A stretch of DNA of 25,653 nt, taken from the NCBI GenBank assembly GCA_035493595.1, contig DATJHZ010000423.1, positions 1 through 25,653 of the forward strand. The letters run 5' to 3'. This DNA comes from DATCRE01 sp035493595. GTDB lineage: Bacteria > Bacteroidota > Bacteroidia > Cytophagales > Cyclobacteriaceae. Of the stretch, positions 23,218-25,653 are shown piece by piece. Under the pieces are notes generated by a model, which ran no database searches, had not been told where the DNA came from, and saw only the letters and a program-made list of their open reading frames with translations. Positions within the stretch are counted from its first letter, which is position 1. Each line of letters opens with the position of its first letter. Made by a program: the position numbers and the translations under genes.

Positions 23218-25653
23218 CTAGAATCCATCATCTTCTTTCTTCTTCTCAGGTTCTTTCTCTTTTGGTTTCTGATCAGTTATAGCACCTTCTTTACCTTTTT
23301 CTTTTGCCTTCTCCGGAATAACAGTAGGCTCTCTTCTTTCTCCTGTAGCAGCGGCAGGGTCACTTAAATCATAAGGAACATCTATGCCATAATAATTTTT
23401 TCTGAATCGGTTAATGAATGTGAGTGTCTCCTCATCACTTCCAGGAACAAACGCAACTTCACCAACTTTGGCTTTTCCTGAATTTGTTTTCTTGGCAATA
23501 ACTGTATTAAAATTATCGTCTGAAGAGTAGACTAATAATCGGTTATCTTCGTAACCAAAATAATACCATGCTTCAGGAGATGCTTTAATGAAAACATTAA
23601 ATACAGGAGCACCGTCTTCATTCTTTTTAATTTCCAGGAATCCTTCAAAACCACCGTTGATATCGTTTCTTCCAATGTTAGACAAGCCGATATTTCCTTC
23701 ACTGTAGAAAGCCTTATATTTAGGTGACCACTTTAAACTTACATTAGAAAACACAAGTGGTTTTGCTGTTGCCTGAATTGTACCAAGAGAAACATAGCCA
23801 ACAGAACTTTTTTGTTCGTAATCTTTGGCAGCTCGCTCGCCAATGATATCAGCAATTTTATAGAGTAATTCAGTCTGATCTCCCAGACCTTCTGACACAC
23901 CTTCATTTTTTATAACATCTTGTATAGTACGCGCCATCAAATCAAAAGCCTGTGCAGGAACATTTGAATCAACCATGATAAATGAATTCATGTGAAGTTC
24001 ATTGGTCTGCATATTACCAGAGCCAAGCATGGTTGATGTAATGTTGAAATCTTTATTGCCGTTGAAAATTTTAACCGGACCTTCAAACTTCACCTGCATG
24101 TTTTCATCATTGTAAGAGAACACTTTACCAGAAAGTTTATTACCGGCTGCCTTTTCACGATCTTCTATCTTATACTCTTTTGAGTTTGTGTCATAATAGA
24201 GTGAGCCACTAGGTTCATAAAAATTTTCATCTTCCTCATTACGCTTATCATTTAAGAAAGTAATGTATAGCTCATTGTCCGTTGAAGAGAAATGAAGACC
24301 GGCATTTGCTTTTTTACCCTCTTCAGTAACAGCATTATCAAAATCAATGATAACATCTGTCTCATCACCACTTTGATTATATTGAATCCATGTGTTGTAA
24401 TTTTTTATTTTTTTGATATCCAGCTTCACAAAGCCAGTCAATTTCAAAGCAGGTTTTGTGGCGTACATAGTCAGATCGCCCTTGTAAAACATACCAGCAC
24501 CTAACACCACTTTTTCTTTATCTATAACTGTACCTTTGGCAACAGTTTGCATGGAAGCGATAGATTTTTTTCGGTTAGATCTTTTGCTGCCTTCCTCCTG
24601 AACAATTGGTTCCAGGTGGAAGTCAGTCATTTTAATAGCGAATGTATCTTTTAGGAAGTTCACATACTGATACGTAGCATAACCACTAAATTCTTTACGT
24701 GATACAATGTCTACAACACCCTCTGTCAAGCGGTGATATCCGTTAAGCGTATCAAGAATGATTGTTGTGTTTTTCAGCGTTCCAATTTTGGCGTTCTCCA
24801 AAATCAACACTTCATTATTTTCAGGAGTTATTTTAGCATCGGCTACGATAATGTAAGGAATGCCACTAACCTTGAGTTCCTGTTTTTTCAAATCGTATTC
24901 TGCTTTCTCAGCATTGAAGCGAAGTGAATCGAGATCTTTTCGGGTAGTATAGAAATAGGAATTTTCAATAGGCACATCTTTATCCTTAGTCATGGTAATG
25001 ATCTGCGTGTTCAAATCCCATCTCATCTTTGGAATAGATGTCTTGAATTGTGCGAAAGGAAAATCGATCGCAGCCTCACCAGCAACTTCAGGACTAATGT
25101 CTGCATAGTTCTGTTCAAGATTGAACTTCAATCGAATATCATTACCTGAGAGCAAAGGTTTTTCAGGATCAGGACTTCTTACTTTATACTTGGCATGGCG
25201 CGCAGAGAATTCTTTCGCAGAAAAATTCATCTTTCGTGAGATAAGCTCTGTGCCTCGTGTATCAAGTTTACCAAAAGCAGAAACACCAGATTTTGATATT
25301 ACGACGGTACCCTTAAGCTGTGCTGTTGAATCATAGAAATTAAAAGGGGCCTTGGTATTTGTAAGCTTCATCTGATCTTGCTTAGGATACCATTTCATTT
25401 CATAATCAGGCAATGATGCTTGTGGAAATTTAACATTGCCAAACTGAACCTCACTTATTTTGGCGCGTTCGCCTTTGCTTATAACGGAATCGGGGTAGAA
25501 CACAAATTCATGAGAGCTTACACGAGCACCGTAGTTTTCGATATCACCATAACCTGTTAACCCATGATTATCCATGTTGAGTGTGCCATGCATTTTTGCT
25601 TCACCTTTATAAAGTTGATACCCTCCTCTTGGTATGGCATGTTCAAAGCCAAG
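23218..25653 (-). CDS. Large envelope protein of unknown function (5' end outside the window)
   Basis: The frame is open to the right edge; an internal ATG at 25593 is preceded by 20 further in-frame codons, so the start lies outside. 811 residues are visible. I do not recognise a named family. The protein is beta-rich, with repeated strand motifs such as MHGTLNMDNHGLTGYGDIE and LKGTVVISKSGVSAFGKLD. A stretch AEKAEYDLKKQELKVSGIPY followed by DAKITPENNEVLI recalls OstA/LptA-type beta-jellyroll repeats. After a helical piece (PAQAFDLMARTIQDVIKNEG) come more strands (KASPEAWYYFGYEDNRLLVYS). The last 50 residues are a Lys/Glu/Pro-rich, low-complexity tail ending DDGF. This suggests a periplasmic or outer-membrane protein, possibly in lipid or LPS handling, but that is a guess. 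Confidence 0.75.
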   Translation of the reverse strand, partial: LGFEHAIPRGGYQLYKGEAKMHGTLNMDNHGLTGYGDIENYGARVSSHEFVFYPDSVISKGERAKISEVQFGNVKFPQASLPDYEMKWYPKQDQMKLTNTKAPFNFYDSTAQLKGTVVISKSGVSAFGKLDTRGTELISRKMNFSAKEFSARHAKYKVRSPDPEKPLLSGNDIRLKFNLEQNYADISPEVAGEAAIDFPFAQFKTSIPKMRWDLNTQIITMTKDKDVPIENSYFYTTRKDLDSLRFNAEKAEYDLKKQELKVSGIPYIIVADAKITPENNEVLILENAKIGTLKNTTIILDTLNGYHRLTEGVVDIVSRKEFSGYATYQYVNFLKDTFAIKMTDFHLEPIVQEEGSKRSNRKKSIASMQTVAKGTVIDKEKVVLGAGMFYKGDLTMYATKPALKLTGFVKLDIKKIKNYNTWIQYNQSGDETDVIIDFDNAVTEEGKKANAGLHFSSTDNELYITFLNDKRNEEDENFYEPSGSLYYDTNSKEYKIEDREKAAGNKLSGKVFSYNDENMQVKFEGPVKIFNGNKDFNITSTMLGSGNMQTNELHMNSFIMVDSNVPAQAFDLMARTIQDVIKNEGVSEGLGDQTELLYKIADIIGERAAKDYEQKSSVGYVSLGTIQATAKPLVFSNVSLKWSPKYKAFYSEGNIGLSNIGRNDINGGFEGFLEIKKNEDGAPVFNVFIKASPEAWYYFGYEDNRLLVYSSDDNFNTVIAKKTNSGKAKVGEVAFVPGSDEETLTFINRFRKNYYGIDVPYDLSDPAAATGERREPTVIPEKAKEKGKEGAITDQKPKEKEPEKKKEDDGF

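Noticed and set aside
1..25653. Defence island, CRISPR, phage or transposon content
   Set aside because: No repeats-spacers, integrase, transposase, toxin-antitoxin pair or nuclease/helicase cluster is visible.

Overview
The window is chromosomal DNA of a Bacteroidota bacterium, probably a free-living Cytophagales-type organism. The evidence is a chitinase with a type IX secretion (T9SS) C-terminal sorting domain, a SusC-type TonB plug domain, signal peptides ending in '...AQ', weak or absent Shine-Dalgarno sequences, moderate-to-low G+C, and large envelope proteins of a Bacteroidota style. I see no insertion sequence, phage gene, CRISPR array, rRNA or tRNA. The genes are dense, and no gene-free stretch exceeds about 190 bases.

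Layout. At the extreme left (minus strand) is the first codons of what looks like a YafV-type omega-amidase. Bases 36-223 hold nothing I recognise. Next come a minus-strand membrane protein with a Cys/Gly/Ser-rich tail and a plus-strand secreted GH18 chitinase. From 6576 down to 3041 runs a minus-strand five-gene cluster: RIC-like hemerythrin protein, DHFR/RibD-fold reductase, RuvX, peptide deformylase, and a class I aminotransferase (methionine/kynurenine type). A divergent region with a 24-bp dyad separates it from a plus-strand S41 C-terminal processing protease.

The middle (8.3-13.9 kb) alternates strands: an exported protein of unknown function behind a small Rieske ferredoxin, a secreted M20 amidohydrolase, an NA37 nucleoid-associated protein, and a second secreted M20 amidohydrolase (AbgB-like). 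Three convergent gene ends here are filled by strong hairpins (8348-8399, 11193-11253, 13909-13951).

The right half holds a minus-strand pair, a PLP-dependent ACC-deaminase/D-cysteine-desulfhydrase-like enzyme followed 10 bp later by a giant 1935-residue alpha-2-macroglobulin. That protein keeps its thioester Cys but also carries an inserted carboxypeptidase-regulatory-like domain plus a SusC-type TonB plug. Beyond it are a plus-strand PA0069-type radical SAM protein, a minus-strand M20 dipeptidase whose terminator lies inside the convergent radical SAM gene, and the 3' part of a large envelope protein of unknown function that runs off the window.

Themes. Several products act on peptides, amino acids or polymers outside the cytoplasm: chitinase, two secreted M20 enzymes, the S41 protease and the macroglobulin. 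Cytoplasmic amino-acid enzymes (aminotransferase, dipeptidase, PLP enzyme) accompany them. No defence island or obvious novel multi-gene system is present. The most unusual single object is the macroglobulin-TonB-plug fusion. Next are the Cys/Gly-tailed membrane protein, the large C-terminal envelope protein, and the separation of the aminotransferase from its likely omega-amidase partner.
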